From Amnibacterium setariae (lineage in GTDB: Bacteria > Actinomycetota > Actinomycetes > Actinomycetales > Microbacteriaceae), in the NCBI RefSeq assembly GCF_003581425.1, contig NZ_QXTG01000002.1, forward strand, positions 620,001-684,000: a stretch of 64,000 bases of DNA, read 5' to 3'. A model generated the notes under the pieces. That model worked only from the letters and a program-made list of their open reading frames with translations, made no database searches and was not told the origin of the DNA. Positions 8,854 to 22,341 of the stretch are shown here, piece by piece. Both the position numbers and the translations under genes were made by a program. Numbering within the stretch: position 1 is the first letter of the stretch; the number at the start of each line of letters is the position of its first letter.

Positions 8854-10041
8854 CTACAGGCCGGCGGCGGCCGCCAGGTCGGCGGCGCGGTCCGTGCGCT
8901 CCCACGTGAACGCGGGGAGCTCGCGGCCGAAGTGCCCGAAGGCGGCCGTGTCGGCGTAGATCGGGCGGCGCAGGTCGAGGGCGTCGATGATCGCGGCGGG
9001 GCGCAGGTCGAACACCTCCCGGATCGCGCTCGTGATGCGGTCCTCCGGGACGTGGGCGGTGCCGAACGTCTCGGCGTACAGGCCGACGGGCTCCGCCGCG
9101 CCGATCGCGTAGGCGACCTGCAGCTCGAGGCGGTCCGCGAGGCCGGCGGCGACCGCGTTCTTCGCCACCCAGCGCATCGCGTACGCGGCCGAGCGGTCGA
9201 CCTTCGACGGGTCCTTCCCGGAGAACGCGCCGCCGCCGTGCCGGCTCGCGCCGCCGTAGGTGTCGACGATGATCTTCCGGCCGGTCAGGCCCGCGTCGGC
9301 CTTCGGGCCGCCGACCTCGAAGCGGCCCGACGGGTTGATGTAGACGCGGGGGCTGCGGACCTCGAGCCCGGACTCCTGCAGCACCGGGTCGATCACGAAG
9401 CGGTGCACGTCCTCCCGGATCGTGCCCGACTCGACCCACGGCGCGTGCTGCGTCGACACGACGACCGCCTCGACGCTCACCGCGCGCTGCCCGTCGTAGC
9501 CGATCGTGACCTGCGTCTTGCCGTCCGGGCGGAGGTACCGGAGGGAGCCGTCCTGACGCAGCCGGGTGAGCCGCTCCGCGAGGCGGTGCGCGAGCGCGAT
9601 CGGCACCGGCATGAGCTCCGGCGTCTCCCGCACGGCGTAGCCGAACATGATCCCCTGGTCGCCGGCGCCCTGCAGGTCGTACGGGTCGTCGCTGCCCGCC
9701 CGCGCCTCGACGGCGACGCCGACGCCCTCCGCGATCTCGCGCGACTGCTCCCCCACGCTGACGCTGACGCCGCAGGTGGAGCCGTCGAAGCTCTGCTCGG
9801 ACGAGTCGTAGCCGATGCGCCGGATGCGGTCGCGGACGATGCCGGGGATGTCGACGTAGCCCGTGGTCGACACCTCGCCGGCGACCTGGACGAGCCCGGT
9901 CGTCACGAGCGTCTCGACGGCGACGTGCGCCTGCGGGTCCTGCGCGAGGAGGGCGTCGAGGATGCTGTCCGAGATCTGGTCGCAGATCTTGTCCGGGTGC
10001 CCGGGGGTGACGGACTCGGACGTGAACAGGCGCAGCGGCAT
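8854..10041 (-). CDS. metK: S-adenosylmethionine synthetase
   Basis: A 395-residue methionine adenosyltransferase that makes SAM from ATP and methionine. The N-terminus has [20 protein letters not shown], the ATP/Mg segment [12 protein letters not shown] is near residues 126-137, and the P-loop-like [16 protein letters not shown] lies near 269-284. The ATG at 10041 has the ribosome binding site GAGGAG about 8 nt upstream. It follows coaBC by 39 nt and precedes priA by 5 nt, so it belongs to the leftward run. I see no SAM-riboswitch-like structure in the short 5' gap. Confidence 0.97.
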   Translation of the reverse strand: MPLRLFTSESVTPGHPDKICDQISDSILDALLAQDPQAHVAVETLVTTGLVQVAGEVSTTGYVDIPGIVRDRIRRIGYDSSEQSFDGSTCGVSVSVGEQSREIAEGVGVAVEARAGSDDPYDLQGAGDQGIMFGYAVRETPELMPVPIALAHRLAERLTRLRQDGSLRYLRPDGKTQVTIGYDGQRAVSVEAVVVSTQHAPWVESGTIREDVHRFVIDPVLQESGLEVRSPRVYINPSGRFEVGGPKADAGLTGRKIIVDTYGGASRHGGGAFSGKDPSKVDRSAAYAMRWVAKNAVAAGLADRLELQVAYAIGAAEPVGLYAETFGTAHVPEDRITSAIREVFDLRPAAIIDALDLRRPIYADTAAFGHFGRELPAFTWERTDRAADLAAAAGL

Positions 10042-10080
10042 GCGGTGGCTCCTCGGGCTGGGGCGATCGGGCTCCGCGGC

Positions 10081-11310
10081 TCAGGCGGGGGCGACGACGT
10101 CCAGGATGGCAGCCGCCACCGACGCCTTGCTGCCCGCCGCCTCCGCGCGCACGGCGCCGCCGGCGTCGATCACGGTCACGGCGGTGTCGCCCGGGCCGAA
10201 CCCGCGGTCGAGGCCGACCTCGTTCAGCACGAGGAGGTCGGCGCCCTTCCGCGCGACCTTCTCGCGCCCGAGGGCGAGGCGCCGCTCGGCGTCCGGCTCC
10301 GTCTCCGCCGCGAAGCCGACGACCACCTGGCCGGGGCGCGGGCGCTCGGCCGCGATCGTCGCGAGCACGTCCGGGTTGCGGACGAGCTCGACGGTCACGG
10401 CGTCGCCGAGGTCGTCCTTCTTCAGCTTCTCGGGCGCGAACGCGGCGGGCCGGTAGTCCGCGACCGCGGCCGCCATGACGACGACGTCCGCGGCCGCCGC
10501 CTCCCGGCGCATCGCCTCGAGCAGCTCCGCGGCCGTGCGCACCGGCACGATCCGGACGCCCTCCGGCGCGGGCGCCTCGAGGTTCGCCGCGACGAGCACG
10601 ACGTCCGCGCCGCGGTCGCGTGCCTCGGCCGCGAGCGCGACGCCCTGGCTGCCGGTGGAGGCGTTCCCGAGGAACCGGACGGGGTCGAGGGGTTCGCGCG
10701 TGCCGCCCGCGGAGATCACGACCGTGCGCCCCGCGAGGCCCTGCGGCACGGGTGCCGGCTCGGACCGGTCGAGCTCGGGGTTCGCGGCGACCGCCGCGTC
10801 GAGCGCGGCCTCGACGACGTCGGCGGGCTCGGACATGCGGCCCGCACCCGCATCGGTGCCGGTGAGCTGCCCGCTCGCCGGCCCGACGACCACGACGCCG
10901 CGCGACTCGAGCGTGCGGACGTTCGCCTGCGTCGCCGCGTTCGTCCACATCTCGGTGTGCATCGCTGGCGCGACGACGAGCGGCGCGGCGGAGGCGAGCA
11001 CGGTGGTGCCGAGCAGGTCGTCCGCGAGCCCGGCGGCGAGCTTCGCGAGCGTGTTCGCGGTCGCCGGGGCGATGACGATCAGGTCGGCCTGCTGGCCGAG
11101 GGCGACGTGCCGCACCTCCGCGACGCCCTCGTAGAGGTCCGCCTCGACGGGGTTCCGGCTGATCGCCTCGAGCGTCGGTCGCCCGACGAAGCGGAGCGCG
11201 GCCGCCGTCGGGACGACGTGCACGTCGTGCCCCGCGAGCACGAGGGCGCGCACGACCCCGACGGCCTTGTAGGCCGCGATGCCGCCGGTGATCCCGACGA
11301 CGACCCGCAT
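10081..11310 (-). CDS. coaBC: Bifunctional CoaBC: phosphopantothenoylcysteine decarboxylase / phosphopantothenate-cysteine ligase
   Basis: A 409-residue bifunctional coenzyme A biosynthesis protein. The N-terminal flavoprotein half (CoaC, residues 1-185) shows VGITGGIAAYKA, the active-site histidine region EVRHVALGQQ, APATANTLAKLAAGLADDLL and PAMHTEMW. The C-terminal half (CoaB) shows SAGGTREPLDPVRFLGNASTG and the lysine loop APEKLKK. The ATG at 11310 is 11 nt after the rpoZ stop, consistent with cotranscription. The order gmk-rpoZ-coaBC-metK-priA is standard for actinobacteria. Confidence 0.96.
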   Translation of the reverse strand: MRVVVGITGGIAAYKAVGVVRALVLAGHDVHVVPTAAALRFVGRPTLEAISRNPVEADLYEGVAEVRHVALGQQADLIVIAPATANTLAKLAAGLADDLLGTTVLASAAPLVVAPAMHTEMWTNAATQANVRTLESRGVVVVGPASGQLTGTDAGAGRMSEPADVVEAALDAAVAANPELDRSEPAPVPQGLAGRTVVISAGGTREPLDPVRFLGNASTGSQGVALAAEARDRGADVVLVAANLEAPAPEGVRIVPVRTAAELLEAMRREAAAADVVVMAAAVADYRPAAFAPEKLKKDDLGDAVTVELVRNPDVLATIAAERPRPGQVVVGFAAETEPDAERRLALGREKVARKGADLLVLNEVGLDRGFGPGDTAVTVIDAGGAVRAEAAGSKASVAAAILDVVAPA

Positions 11311-11321
11311 GACGCCGGCTG

Positions 11322-11618
11322 CTACTCGGCCGAGGCCTCGGCGTCGGCGACGACCTCCGCCGGCAGCTTCTCCTCGGCGGCGATGCTGAGCTTGTCCTCG
11401 TTGATCTCGCGGAGCGCGACCGAGAGGGGCTTGTCGTCGATCGACGACTCGACGAGCGGGCCGACGTTGTCGAACAGGCTGCCCTCGTGCAGGTCGGCGT
11501 AGTAGTCGTTGATCTGCCGCGCGCGCTTCGACGCGAAGATGACCAGGCCGTACTTCGAGTCGACCTTCGTCAGCAGCTCGTCGATGGGCGGGTCGATGAT
11601 GCCCTTGTTCTCGGCCAT
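11322..11618 (-). CDS. rpoZ: RNA polymerase omega subunit
   Basis: A 98-residue omega subunit, which helps RNA polymerase assembly and in actinobacteria can influence sigma use. The conserved core [19 protein letters not shown] is at residues about 18-36, and the acidic C-terminus is typical. The ATG at 11618 has a perfect GAAGGAG ribosome binding site at 11632-11626, 7 nt upstream. The 5' leader holds a 17-bp AT-rich palindrome whose nearer arm contains CTCCTTC, which can pair with this site. It lies between mihF::gmk and coaBC. Confidence 0.96.
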   Translation of the reverse strand: MAENKGIIDPPIDELLTKVDSKYGLVIFASKRARQINDYYADLHEGSLFDNVGPLVESSIDDKPLSVALREINEDKLSIAAEEKLPAEVVADAEASAE

Positions 11619-11625
11619 GTGCGGT

Positions 11626-11696
11626 CTCCTTCGTGTGACGCGCATTCCGTTTTGAAGGAGTTCTTCGCGCGAAACGCCGAGAACTCCTTCAAAACG
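11626..11696 (-). promoter_or_regulatory. rpoZ leader: 17-bp AT-rich palindrome plus ribosome binding site
   Basis: Perfect 17-nt arms at 11648-11664 and 11680-11696 flank a 15-nt loop. In the rpoZ transcript the upstream arm contains GAAGGAG, identical to the rpoZ ribosome binding site at 11632-11626. The downstream arm contains CUCCUUC and could pair with either. The arms are much richer in A/T than the surrounding sequence. I see no second copy in this window. Confidence 0.6.
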
Positions 11697-11706
11697 AACG
11701 CTGGGA

Positions 11707-11726
11707 CGGGACCGCGCAGGGTCCCG
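11707..11726 (-). terminator. Short hairpin after gmk
   Basis: A 7-bp stem CGGGACC/GGTCCCG at 11707-11713 and 11720-11726 with a 6-nt loop lies 14 nt after the gmk stop. It has no T-run. It may be a weak terminator or an mRNA-stability element between gmk and rpoZ. Confidence 0.35.
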
Positions 11727-11740
11727 AAGAGTTCGCCCGA

Positions 11741-12640
11741 TCAGGCGGTCATCAAGTCTACGACCTCGCGGGCCGCTTCGGGCACGTCCGTGTTCACGAC
11801 GGTCGCGTCGAACTCCTCCTGGGCCGCCAGCTCGACCTTCGCGGTCTCCAGCCGGCGCGCCTGCTCCTCCGGGCCCTCGGTGCCGCGGCCGACGAGCCGG
11901 CGCACGAGCTCGTCCCACGTGGGCGGCAGGAGGAAGACGAGCCGCGCCTCCGGGAACGCCTGCCGGACCTGCCGGGCGCCCTGGATGTCGATCTCGAGCA
12001 GCACGCTGCGGCCGGTCGCGAGGGCGTTCTCGATCGGGGCGCGCGGCGTGCCGTAGCGGTACGCGTTGTGGACGGTCGCCCACTCGAGGAACTGCCCGGC
12101 CTCGACCATCCGGTCGAACTGCTCGTCGGTGAGGAAGAAGTAGGTGACGCCGTCGATCTCGCCGGGGCGGGGCGGGCGCGTCGTCGCGCTCACCGACAGC
12201 TGCACGTCGGGGTAGTGCTCGCGGATGTAGCCCGCGACCGTGCCCTTGCCGACCGCGGTCGGCCCGGCGAGCACGACGAGCCGGCTGCCGGGGGTCTCCG
12301 GCTCCGCGGGGCGGCGGGGCGCCTGCCGGCGGACGAGGAACTCGTGGAGGCGCTGGTACTGGTGCACGCCGAGGCCGCCGAGCCGCTTGGAGGGCGAGAT
12401 GCGCAGCTCCTGCATGATCTTCGCGGTCCTGGTCGGGCCGAGCCACGGGATCGCGCCGATCAGCTCGCTGACCCGCAGGGTCGCCTCCGGCTGCACGCCG
12501 TCGCGCGCGGCGGAGGACAGCACCTCGCTCGCGCTGCGCTCGCCGCTCGACACCTGGCGCTTCACCTCGGCGCGCGCGCGGCGCGCCGCGACCGCGGCCC
12601 GGGACCCGGCGAGCCGGTCGACCTCCGGCGGGTTCACCAC
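11741..12640 (-). CDS. gmk: Actinobacterial IHF (MihF)-guanylate kinase fusion
   Basis: A 299-residue protein with two parts in one uninterrupted frame. Residues about 10-105 match actinobacterial integration host factor (MihF), including [17 protein letters not shown] and [18 protein letters not shown]. Residues about 118-299 are guanylate kinase (GMP to GDP) with P-loop GPTAVGKGT at 126-134, the GMP-binding [20 protein letters not shown], and [10 protein letters not shown]. In mycobacteria mihF and gmk are separate neighbours. The GTG start at 12640 is 13 nt after pyrF. I see no clear ribosome binding site just before the P-loop domain. The protein probably both binds DNA and makes GDP. Confidence 0.9.
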   Translation of the reverse strand: MVNPPEVDRLAGSRAAVAARRARAEVKRQVSSGERSASEVLSSAARDGVQPEATLRVSELIGAIPWLGPTRTAKIMQELRISPSKRLGGLGVHQYQRLHEFLVRRQAPRRPAEPETPGSRLVVLAGPTAVGKGTVAGYIREHYPDVQLSVSATTRPPRPGEIDGVTYFFLTDEQFDRMVEAGQFLEWATVHNAYRYGTPRAPIENALATGRSVLLEIDIQGARQVRQAFPEARLVFLLPPTWDELVRRLVGRGTEGPEEQARRLETAKVELAAQEEFDATVVNTDVPEAAREVVDLMTA

Positions 12641-12653
12641 GCCTGCCCCCGTC

Positions 12654-13519
12654 TCACGCGATCGCCTCGCCGAGCAGCTCGGACTGCCGCGCGATGGACT
12701 CGCCGAGGCCCGCGGGGCCGGAGGCGAGGATGCTGCGCGACGCGGTCACGATCGTCGTGCCCGCGGCGACGCCGAAGAGCCGCTTCACGTCCGCGAACTG
12801 CGCGCCCTGGTAGCCGAAGCCGGGCGCGAGGATCGGGACGGCAGGGCCCTCGGCGAGCTGCGCGAGGTCGATGCCGTAGTCGAGGAAGTCGACCGTCGCG
12901 CCGAGCACGACGCCGATCGAGCCGATCGCCTTGCCCTCGGAGTGCGTCCGGTTCCAGTTCACGGCCCGGCTGGCGAGGGCGCCGGCGAGCGTCTTGCCGC
13001 TCTGCGCCTCCCGCTTGATCTCGGCCGTCTGCACGGCGAGCGCCTCCGGGTTCGACGTCGCGGCGAGCACGAAGAGACCCTTGCCGTAGCGGGCGGCGAG
13101 GTCGAGCGGGCTCCGGAGGGCGCCGAAGCCCTGGAACGCGCTGATCGTCATCGCGTCGACCTCGAGCGGCGAGCCCGGCGTGAGCCAGGCCTGCGCGTAC
13201 GCCTCGAGCGTCGAGCCGAGGTCGCCGCGCTTCACGTCGCCGACGACGATCAGCCCGGCGTCGCGCGCCTCCTTCAGCACGTCCTCGAGAACCTTGTACC
13301 CGATCGACCCGAACCGCTCGTAGAACGCCACCTGGGGCTTCACGATCCCGACCCGGCCCGCGCACGCCTCGACGACCCGCAGGCCGAACTCGTGGGCGCC
13401 GACGGCCGAGACCGGCAGCCCCCACTCGGCGAGCAGGTACTCGTGCGGGTCGATGCCCACGCAGAGGTGACCGTGGTCGCCGAAGGCCTTCGCGAGCCGG
13501 TCGCCGAAGGTGTCGACCA

Positions 13520-13520
<1 letters not shown>
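12654..13520 (-). CDS. pyrF: Orotidine 5'-phosphate decarboxylase, type 2
   Basis: A 288-residue enzyme for the last step of UMP synthesis (OMP to UMP). It has the type 2 pattern: CVGIDPHEYLL near residue 20, VKPQVAFYERFG near 60, and the catalytic DVKRGDLGST near residues 90-99, followed by ILAPGFGYQGAQ in the phosphate-binding region. Its ATG at 13520-13518 shares one base with the carB stop (TGATG), so translation is coupled. It ends 13 nt before gmk. Dihydroorotate dehydrogenase (pyrD) is not in this operon. Confidence 0.96.
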
Positions 13521-16821
<3,301 letters not shown>

Positions 16822-16822
<1 letters not shown>

Positions 16823-18009
16823 CAGGAGGCTCCGTTCGTCGGGGTCTGCTCGACGGCGATCGCCGCGGCCTCGCCGCGGTCGCGCTCCGCGATGACCATG
16901 TCGCGGAAGCGGTCGAAGAGGGCGTCGGCGTCGTGCGGGCCGGCCGCCGCCTCCGGGTGGTACTGGACCGAGAACGCCGGCAGGTCGAGGCAGGCGATGC
17001 CCTCGACGACGTCGTCGTTCAGGTCGACGTGGGTCACCTCCGCGCGGCCGTAGCCGGCGGGGGTCTCGACGGGGCCGCCGCGCGGGGCGTCGACGGCGAA
17101 GCCGTGGTTGTGCGCGGTGATGCCGATGCGGCCCGAGCGCAGGTCGACGACCGGCTGGTTGATGCCGCGGTGGCCGAACGGCAGCTTGTAGGTGTCGAAG
17201 CCGAGCGCGCGGCCGAGCAGCTGGTTGCCGAAGCAGATGCCGAAGAACGGCGTGCGGCGGTTCAGCACCTCCCGCAGCAGCCCGATGTGGTGCTCGCTCG
17301 CCTCCGGGTCGCCGGGGCCGTTCGAGTAGAAGACGGCGGAGGGCTCGAGCGCGTAGAGCGCCTCGATCGTCGTCGACTCGGGCACGACGTGGACGTCGAA
17401 GCCGCGACCCGCGAGCGCGTTGATCGTCGCCGCCTTGATGCCGAGGTCGAGGATCGCGACGGAGCCGATCCGCTCGCCGCGCGCGGGCACCGTGTAGGTC
17501 TCGGCGGTCGAGACCTCGGCGGAGAGGTTGCGGCCGCTCATCTCCAGGCTCTCCCGCACGAGCGCGAGCTGCTCCTCCGCGTCGAGCGCCGCGTCGGCGC
17601 CGGAGAAGATGCCGGAGCGCATCGCGCCCTTGTCGCGGAGGTGACGGGTGACGGCGCGGGTGTCGATGCCGGAGATCGAGACGATGCCGTCGCGCTCGAG
17701 GTCGCTGTCGAGCGTGCGCTGCGAGCGGTGGTTGGACGCGACGCGGCTCGGCGCGTGCGCGGCGTAGCCCGACACCCAGATGCGGCGCGACTCCGGGTCC
17801 TCGTCGTTCATGCCGGTGTTGCCGACGTGCGGCGCCGTCATGACGACGATCTGGCCCGCGTAGGACGGGTCGGTCAGCGTCTCCTGGTAGCCGGTCATGC
17901 CGGTCGTGAAGACGGCCTCGCCGAAGGTGCGGCCGCGGGCGCCCCAGGCGCGGCCGGGGAAGCGGCGGCCGTCCTCGAGCACGAGCACGGCGGGGTCAAC
18001 TGTCGGCAC
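16822..18009 (-). CDS. carA: Carbamoyl-phosphate synthase small (glutaminase) subunit
   Basis: A 395-residue glutamine amidotransferase subunit supplying ammonia to CarB. The N-terminal CPSase domain contains [17 protein letters not shown] and [17 protein letters not shown]. The class I glutaminase domain has the nucleophile in [12 protein letters not shown], plus HNHGFAV and the His-Glu pair in [11 protein letters not shown]. The GTG start at 18009 has GGAGGTG upstream and lies within the last codons of the preceding membrane-protein gene (14-nt overlap), so coupling is likely. Confidence 0.97.
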
Positions 18010-18498
18010 GGGGCACCTCCTGGTCGGCGGGTCGGATGGTCGCGAGCAGGGCGGCCTGCGCGTCGGGGGTCAGGCGGAAGGCGGACTCGACGGGCACCTC
18101 GGCGCCGTCGGCGCCCTGCAGGGCCCAGGCGAGCACGGTGAGCCCGTCGCGCTCGACGCCCTTGTCGAGCGCCCAGCTCGCGGTCCCGGCGTCGCCGCCG
18201 GCGGGCACGAGGAACGGGTCGCCGCCGGCGCGCTCGACGAGCACGCCGCTGGCGGTCGGCGTCAGCGTCGCCGGGGCGCGGAAGCCGAGACCGGCCGCGA
18301 CGACGCGGTCGAGCGGCCGGTCGACGAACGTGGTGGCGACGAGCAGGCCCCGGACCGCGGGGCCCGACGCCGCGAGCCCTGAGGGCACGGGCGGCAGGGC
18401 GAGGCCGCGCTGCGCCCGACGGCGGCGGCGCCAGCTCCACGCCATGCCGGCGAGCGCCAGCACGAGCAGCGCGACCACGATCGCCACGGACACGGGGT

Positions 18499-18502
<4 letters not shown>
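17996..18502 (-). CDS. Membrane-anchored unknown within the pyr operon
   Basis: A 168-residue protein with one N-terminal membrane segment (about residues 4-20, [19 protein letters not shown]-like) followed by an Arg-rich stretch, then a soluble domain of about 135 residues. The domain ends with [19 protein letters not shown]. Comparable single-pass proteins sit between pyrC and carA in other actinobacteria, including mycobacteria, and are sometimes described as PH-like exported proteins; that is recalled family knowledge. The start is the second of two GTG codons because it forms a GTGA overlap with the pyrC stop. No function can be assigned. Its place in the operon suggests a conserved link to nucleotide metabolism or envelope. 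Confidence 0.75.
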
Positions 18503-19808
<1,306 letters not shown>

Positions 19809-19812
<4 letters not shown>

Positions 19813-20759
19813 GCCGCCCGGTCCCCTGCGAGCACGTCGTAGAGGACGGCCATGCGCACCCCGATCCCGTTCTGCACCTGCTCGAGCACGGTCGACCGCG
19901 GCGAGTCCGCCACCGCGCCGGCGATCTCCAGCCCGCGGTTCATGGGCCCCGGGTGCATCACGAGGCTCGTCGCGGGCAGCCGGTCCGCGCGGGCGACCGA
20001 CAGGCCGTAGAGGGAGGCGTACTCCTTCGCGGTCGGGAAGAACGCCTCGGTCATCCGCTCCCGCTGCACGCGCAGCATCATCACCGCGTCCGGGCCGTCG
20101 TCGACGGCGGCGTCGAGGTCGATGCCGGTCGTGACCGGCCAGCCCTCCGTGTGCGTGGGCAGCAGCGTCGGCGGCGCGACGAGGTGCACGGAGGCGCCGA
20201 GCGCGGTGAGCAGCCAGACGTTCGACCGGGCGACCCGGCTGTGCAGGATGTCGCCGACGATCACGACCCGCAGGCCGTCGAGGTCGCGGCCGCGGGAGTC
20301 GTCGCCGTGGCGGCGCTTGCGGATCGTGAACGCGTCGAGCAGCGCCTGCGTCGGGTGCTCGTGGGTGCCGTCCCCGGCGTTGACGACGCCCGCGCGGGTC
20401 CAGCCGCTGGTCGCGAGGGTGTGCGCGGCGCCGGAGGACGAGTGGCGGATGACGATGCCGTCCGCGCCCATCGCCTGCAGCGTCTGCGCCGTGTCCTGGA
20501 GGCTCTCCCCCTTCGACACCGACGACCCCTTCGCGCTGAAGGTGATCACGTCGGCGGAGAGGCGTTTCGCCGCGGCCTCGAACGAGATCCGGGTGCGCGT
20601 GGAGTCCTCGAAGAAGAGGTTGACGATCGTCGTCCCGCGCAGGGTCGGCAGCTTCTTCACCTGCCGGCGCTGCGTGTCGGCCATGTCCTCGGCGACGTCG
20701 AGCAGGGCGACCGCCCGGTCGCGCGTGAAGCCCTTCGTGGACAGCAGGTGGTCGCTCAC
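19809..20759 (-). CDS. pyrB: Aspartate carbamoyltransferase catalytic subunit
   Basis: A 316-residue catalytic subunit that joins carbamoyl phosphate and aspartate. The carbamoyl-phosphate loop [19 protein letters not shown] is near residues 50-68, with [14 protein letters not shown] and the late MHPGPMNRG also present. No pyrI regulatory subunit is nearby, as expected in actinobacteria, where control is through PyrR. Overlaps of 4 nt with pyrR upstream and pyrC downstream indicate one translationally coupled operon. Confidence 0.97.
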
Positions 20760-21292
20760 TGCTCGCCCCCTTCGATCGTGACCGCGTCGTCGCCGTCGAC
20801 CTCGGTGAGGGTGACGCGCACCCGCTCGGTCTTCGCGGACGGCAGGTTGCGCCCGACGGAGTCGGGCCGGATCGGCAGCTCGCGGTGGCCGCGGTCGACG
20901 AGCACCGCGAGGCGGACCACCGCGGGGCGGCCGAAGGCGGTGACCGCGTCGAGGGCGGCGCGGACCGTGCGGCCGGAGTAGAGGACGTCGTCGACGAGGA
21001 CGACGGTCGCGCCGTCGAGGTCGACGGGGATCTCGGTGCGCCGTGTGGGGCGGGTCGGCTGCCCGGCGAGGTCGTCGCGGTACAGCGTCGTGTCGAGGAC
21101 GCCCGCGGGCACCTCGCGCCCGGCGATGCGCGTCATCTGCGCGGCGAGCCGCTGGGCGAGGACGGCGCCCCGGGTCGGGATGCCGAGCAGCACGAGCCGC
21201 TCCGCGTCGGGGTCGTGCTCGACGAGCTCGTGGGCCATGCGCGTGATCGCGCGCCGGACGTCATCCGCCTGCAGCAGGGTGCGCAGCGTCAT
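20756..21292 (-). CDS. pyrR: PyrR bifunctional pyr regulator / uracil phosphoribosyltransferase
   Basis: A 178-residue RNA-binding regulator of pyrimidine genes with UPRTase activity. The PRPP-binding loop [20 protein letters not shown] lies near residues 96-115, and [14 protein letters not shown] near 39 is typical of PyrR. The ATG at 21292 has a strong GGAAGGAGG ribosome binding site. A PyrR-type binding hairpin (21306-21321) lies just before that site, so PyrR is expected to repress its own translation and the coupled operon when UMP is high, as shown for mycobacteria. Confidence 0.96.
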   Translation of the reverse strand: MTLRTLLQADDVRRAITRMAHELVEHDPDAERLVLLGIPTRGAVLAQRLAAQMTRIAGREVPAGVLDTTLYRDDLAGQPTRPTRRTEIPVDLDGATVVLVDDVLYSGRTVRAALDAVTAFGRPAVVRLAVLVDRGHRELPIRPDSVGRNLPSAKTERVRVTLTEVDGDDAVTIEGGEQ

Positions 21293-21305
21293 CCGACCTC
21301 CTTCC

Positions 21306-21321
21306 CCGCCTCACTGGACGG
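21306..21321 (-). promoter_or_regulatory. PyrR-binding hairpin before the pyrR ribosome binding site
   Basis: Read on the pyrR strand this is CCGUCCAGUGAGGCGG. It matches the PyrR binding-loop core UCCNGNGAGGY and folds as CCG/CGG lower stem, a bulged U, CC/GG upper stem and a purine-rich loop. It ends only a few bases before GGAAGGAGG, so bound PyrR would block ribosome access. Confidence 0.75.
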
Positions 21322-21343
21322 TCCGTTAAAGGTGATCGCGGCG

Positions 21344-21349
21344 AGCCTA
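21344..21349 (-). promoter_or_regulatory. Probable -10 box (TAGGCT) of the pyr operon
   Basis: TAGGCT is 51 nt upstream of the pyrR start, which gives a leader of about 45 nt carrying the PyrR site. It overlaps the TAG stop of the upstream GNAT gene. No clear -35 box is visible. Confidence 0.5.
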
Positions 21350-22321
21350 GCGCGGGTCGCGGACGTCGTCCCCCGGCGCCGGAGCGAGGTCGTAGGTGAC
21401 CCACGGCGTCGCGGTCGCGACCCGGTCGTAGACCGCCCGAGCGGTCGCGTTGTCGCTCGCCGTGATCCAGCGGACGACGCTCGCGCCCTCCTTCGCGGCG
21501 ATCGTCGCAGCGGCGCGGAGCAGCGCGGTCGCGGCGCCGCTCCCCCTGGCCTCGGTCGCGGTGAACAGGTCGTCGAGGTACAGCCCGAGCGTCGCGGTCG
21601 ACGGCCGGGCGAAGACGCGGAGGTTCGCGAGCGCGACGGGTCGGTCGGTCTCGTCGACGGCGACGAGCCCGCGCAGGCCGTGCCGCCCGTCCCGCACCCA
21701 CGACCAGGTCGTCGCGACCGCCTGCGCGTCCTCCTGCAGGCGGTAGAACGCGCGGTACCCGGCGTACAGCTCGAGCCAGCGGGACTCGTCGTCGGCATGG
21801 ATCGCGCGCACGCGGAGGGGCGGATTCACCGTCGCCGTCATCTGCAGGCGCCTCCCCCAACGGTCGAGGCCGATCCGGCCCTCCGTCTCGGCGAGGTCCC
21901 GGAGGTACGCGGTGTCCGGCTCGGACTCGACGAAGCCGAGCCGGGCGTAGAAGGGTGCGTTCCAGGGGACGTCGGCGTAGGTCCGCAGCGTGACGCGGCT
22001 GTGGCCGCGCCGGGCCGCTTCGGCGGCAGCGGCACGGACCAGGGCGGTGCCGATGCCGAGGCGGCCGTGCGATCGACGCACGGCGAGCTGCTCCAGGTGG
22101 GCGCCGTCCTCCTCGAGCACGTGCGCGAACCCGACCGGCTCGCCGTCATCCGTCTCCGCCGCGACGAGCAGGAACCCGGGCCGCTCGGCACGTGCGCGGC
22201 CGTTCGCGGCACGGTCCCACTCGTCCGGCCGCAGGTGTTCGACGAGCAGACGGTCGGCGTCGTCCTCGACGTCCGCCAGGCGGTCGAGGTCGCGGTCGCT
22301 GGCGAAGCGGATCACAGGCAC
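21347..22321 (-). CDS. Tandem GNAT acetyltransferase
   Basis: A 324-residue protein with two complete GNAT (N-acetyltransferase) domains in one frame. The first (about 1-158) has the acetyl-CoA segment LAVRRSHGRLGIGTALV and APFYARLGFVESEP. The second (about 165-324) has LYLDDLFTATEARGSGAATALL and ASDNATARAVYDRV. Mycothiol synthase MshD also has two GNAT domains, but I see no specific support for that identity. The GTG at 22321 is used; another GTG lies two codons further in. An internal ATG at 21841 begins the second domain and could give a shorter product. It follows the DUF222 gene by 20 nt and its stop overlaps the pyr promoter. Confidence 0.75.
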   Translation of the reverse strand: MPVIRFASDRDLDRLADVEDDADRLLVEHLRPDEWDRAANGRARAERPGFLLVAAETDDGEPVGFAHVLEEDGAHLEQLAVRRSHGRLGIGTALVRAAAAEAARRGHSRVTLRTYADVPWNAPFYARLGFVESEPDTAYLRDLAETEGRIGLDRWGRRLQMTATVNPPLRVRAIHADDESRWLELYAGYRAFYRLQEDAQAVATTWSWVRDGRHGLRGLVAVDETDRPVALANLRVFARPSTATLGLYLDDLFTATEARGSGAATALLRAAATIAAKEGASVVRWITASDNATARAVYDRVATATPWVTYDLAPAPGDDVRDPR

Positions 22322-22341
22322 GGGTCGATCCTCGCGGTTTG

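Noticed and set aside
10042-10080. SAM riboswitch before metK
   Set aside because: The gap is only 39 nt within an operon and cannot hold a known SAM riboswitch.
21347-22321. Identification as mycothiol synthase MshD
   Set aside because: Two GNAT domains fit, but I could not see MshD-specific residues and the context is unrelated.
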